From: Nannobrachium achirus
Lineage: Eukaryota > Chordata > Actinopteri > Myctophiformes > Myctophidae
DNA length: 64,000 nucleotides
Direction of reading: 5' to 3'
Assembly (NCBI GenBank): GCA_963921795.1
Contig: OY997649.1
Span: 60,508,372-60,572,371 of the forward strand
Shown: piece after piece, positions 59,301 through 62,299 of the stretch
How positions within the stretch are numbered: position 1 is the stretch's first letter
Layout: each line of letters opens with the position of its first letter
Position numbers and translations under genes: made by a program
Notes under the pieces: model-generated
Told to the model about the DNA's origin: nothing
Database searches by the model: none
Seen by the model: only the letters and a program-made list of their open reading frames with translations

Positions 59301-62267
59301 CATCTGCAGGATGAGACATGACATTACAGCCATCATTAAGCCAGTCTTTCTCAACCTTTTTTCTCCAAGAATCTATGGGCACACCAACATAATAGGGGGG
59401 GTGTAAATATTGTCACTGTCGGAAAGAAACCTCGTATCTCCAAGTTTCAAATGTGTACGTTTCTTCGCAAAGCTGCTTCATCATACAAGGCTGTCGCACA
59501 ACAGTAGCGAAAACAGCAGATCTACAAGCACACAACGCCTCGCACCGCGAGGCGTTGTATGCTTGTAGATCGGCTGTTTTCACTAGTTTAAATCATTTTT
59601 TAAATGATAAATACAATACTGGCTTTCAAGCAGTTTCAAGGGGCACACTTGACCCTTCTCAGGGGCACACCAAAGGTCCCCAGGCACAGTGGTTGAGAAA
59701 CACTGCATTAAGCAACACACACACACATCCAAACATCTGTGTCAGTCAGAGGTGGGAAAAAGTACTACATTTTTAGTAAAAGTAAAAGTATCAATACTGC
59801 AATATATAGAAATACTCTGTTACAAGTAAAAGTCCGGAATTCAAATTGTACTTGAGTACAAGTATGAAAGTCAACGAAGGGTCTCACTAAGGTAAGTTCT
59901 TCTAGCACACTCATGAGACAAGGAACATTTAAGTGGCCTTTTATTAGTTTTAATATGTATTAGCCCAAGCTAAATAAAAGCTTTTTAACTGTTCCTTGCG
60001 TTCCTTGTCTCATGAGTGTGCTGGAAGAACTTCCCTTAGTGGGACCCTTCGCTGATTTATATATTCATATTAACTTCAAGCACCTCAGGCACCACAGGAC
60101 TGGAGCTCACCCTGCTAAGCTCAGAAGCACTCGGCTCACCTTGTTTCTTTACAAGTATGAAAGTGTTGGCATCAAAATGTACTTAAAGCTCATATGACAC
60201 GGGCCAAAATGATCATGTATGATACAGTAGCGATGATATTGTACGAGCGGGGGGAGAAGTCGTGAACAGTCAACATTAACCTTCTACCAGCAATAGGATC
60301 GCTTCAGTGCTTCCAGTTGATTACATAGCCGCCATTAGCCAATAAAAATGACCAGAGCACGGGAGGAGAAAGTTATTAGACGCCTGAATTCTAATCTCTG
60401 GAGGCTTGTTTGTTTTCGACTTGTACATTTTAAGATAAGGTAAATATGCCATGAAAAAGTTGCGAAATCTTTATAATGTTTATGCCTGCAACTGCAGTTG
60501 TGCAACTGCTAAATGTGTTATGTAAATTAGCATTTTAACTCCGGCCAGCTTTCTGTGTCGCAGATTCAATGACATGCACGCTAAACTCCGCCCCTTCGCC
60601 CAACAATAACAACGGATAACCTTCAAATAGCCTAGGTATGAAATTGTGTGTTAAAACACACCGTGAGGGTCCCTGGACTCCACTTTAAGCACCCCTGATC
60701 TAAAACACTTCACTGCGTGAATTCACCAAGAAAAACAAATTCACTGAGTTTACCGGGTAGTGGCGGAGCAAGCAGCTGGTTGGACAGGAGCTGAAGGTGT
60801 TCCAGCGTGATGTCCCGGATGGCGGGGATGTGGAAGAGGCGGGTGAAGGTGTGGGGGCTCTTGGGGGCGTAGATGTTGAGTAGGGCGGCGCGGCAGTACA
60901 GCCGCGCCAGAGCACTCTCACAGCGAAGCAGCTCCCTGAAGACAAGCGGGGAGATTCACTGTTATCTCACAGTGGTGTCAGTTCAGCAAAATCTAAGGCA
61001 GTGGTTCTCAACCTTTACAGGCCGCGACCCCGAAAATAATCATATTTTAACTGGGGACCCCCCCCCACCCCGACGGGCACTAAGAGTTGAGGCATAACAT
61101 TTTGTATAGCACGGTTCCATTGTGAAAATAGCCGATCGGCTATTTTCAAAATTTCGGCCTCTGATATTTGACAATTTGGCCAATGTTTAATTTGTCATTT
61201 TAGAGGTACTAAAAAGTCCTTAAATTGTCACTTTAGAAATGTGCAGATACCCTCTATACACTTAAAACTTTATGTTGGTTCGTTTACTGTTGAGTGAGAA
61301 AACAATGTTGCACATTAAGTTAATCATCTGGGGACCCCCCCAAAAATAATTTGGGGACCCCTCTGGGGTTCCCGACCCACAGGTTGAGAAGCACTGAGGT
61401 ACAGTATGGCAACATGACTGGTGTCTTGCACGCGTGCCATACCTTTGCAATTTATTTAATTTTGAATTTATTTTATTAAGTAAAAGTGTCAATACGGCAA
61501 TGCAGAATTACTCGGTTGCAAGTAAAAGTCCGGAATTCAATATGTACTTGTAAAAGTACAAAAGTTTTGGCCTCAGAATGTACTTATTTCACAGAATGTC
61601 CCTTTTCAAGTTTTCAAATGTATAAAAAGCTTTTGAAAATAGCAGAAATGTATATGGGGAAGTGTTTAATGTATGTTTTGTAATAATAATCAATCTACAA
61701 CGTTTTCTAATAATTGCAGTGGAGTAAAAGTACAATATTTGCCTCTGACATGTAGCGGCGTAGAAGTTTAAGTATTGGAAATACTCAAGTAAAGTACAAA
61801 TAACTCAAGAAGTGTACATAAGTCCATACTAAAGTAAATTGACTTTACACCACTGGGATAAAAGCACAAAAAAAAATCAAGCTCACAACGCGTCATGAGC
61901 GGATATGCAGCTCGGCAAATAAAAGGTGAATTGATCCCAGTGCATGACGGAGGACGATATCACGATAAATTCAATCTCCACGACAAAATTATCGCGAGTG
62001 TTTTTTATCACGATAAACCATAACATCGCTTATCGTCCCATCCCTGATGTACAGTACTACGTACGCACGGCGTTACCTGTGAATCTGAATGTTGCTGCTG
62101 TCCAGGGACACCAGTCCGTTGGCTGCGGTGCGGCGCGACCCGGCAGGCGGACGCTCCAGCATCTCGATGGGATACCAGTACCGCACCAACACCCCCTCAC
62201 TGCGCAGGTACGTCTCCACCTGCACAAGCTCATTCACCTGGAGGCACACACACACACGCACGCACAG

Positions 62268-62299
<32 letters not shown>
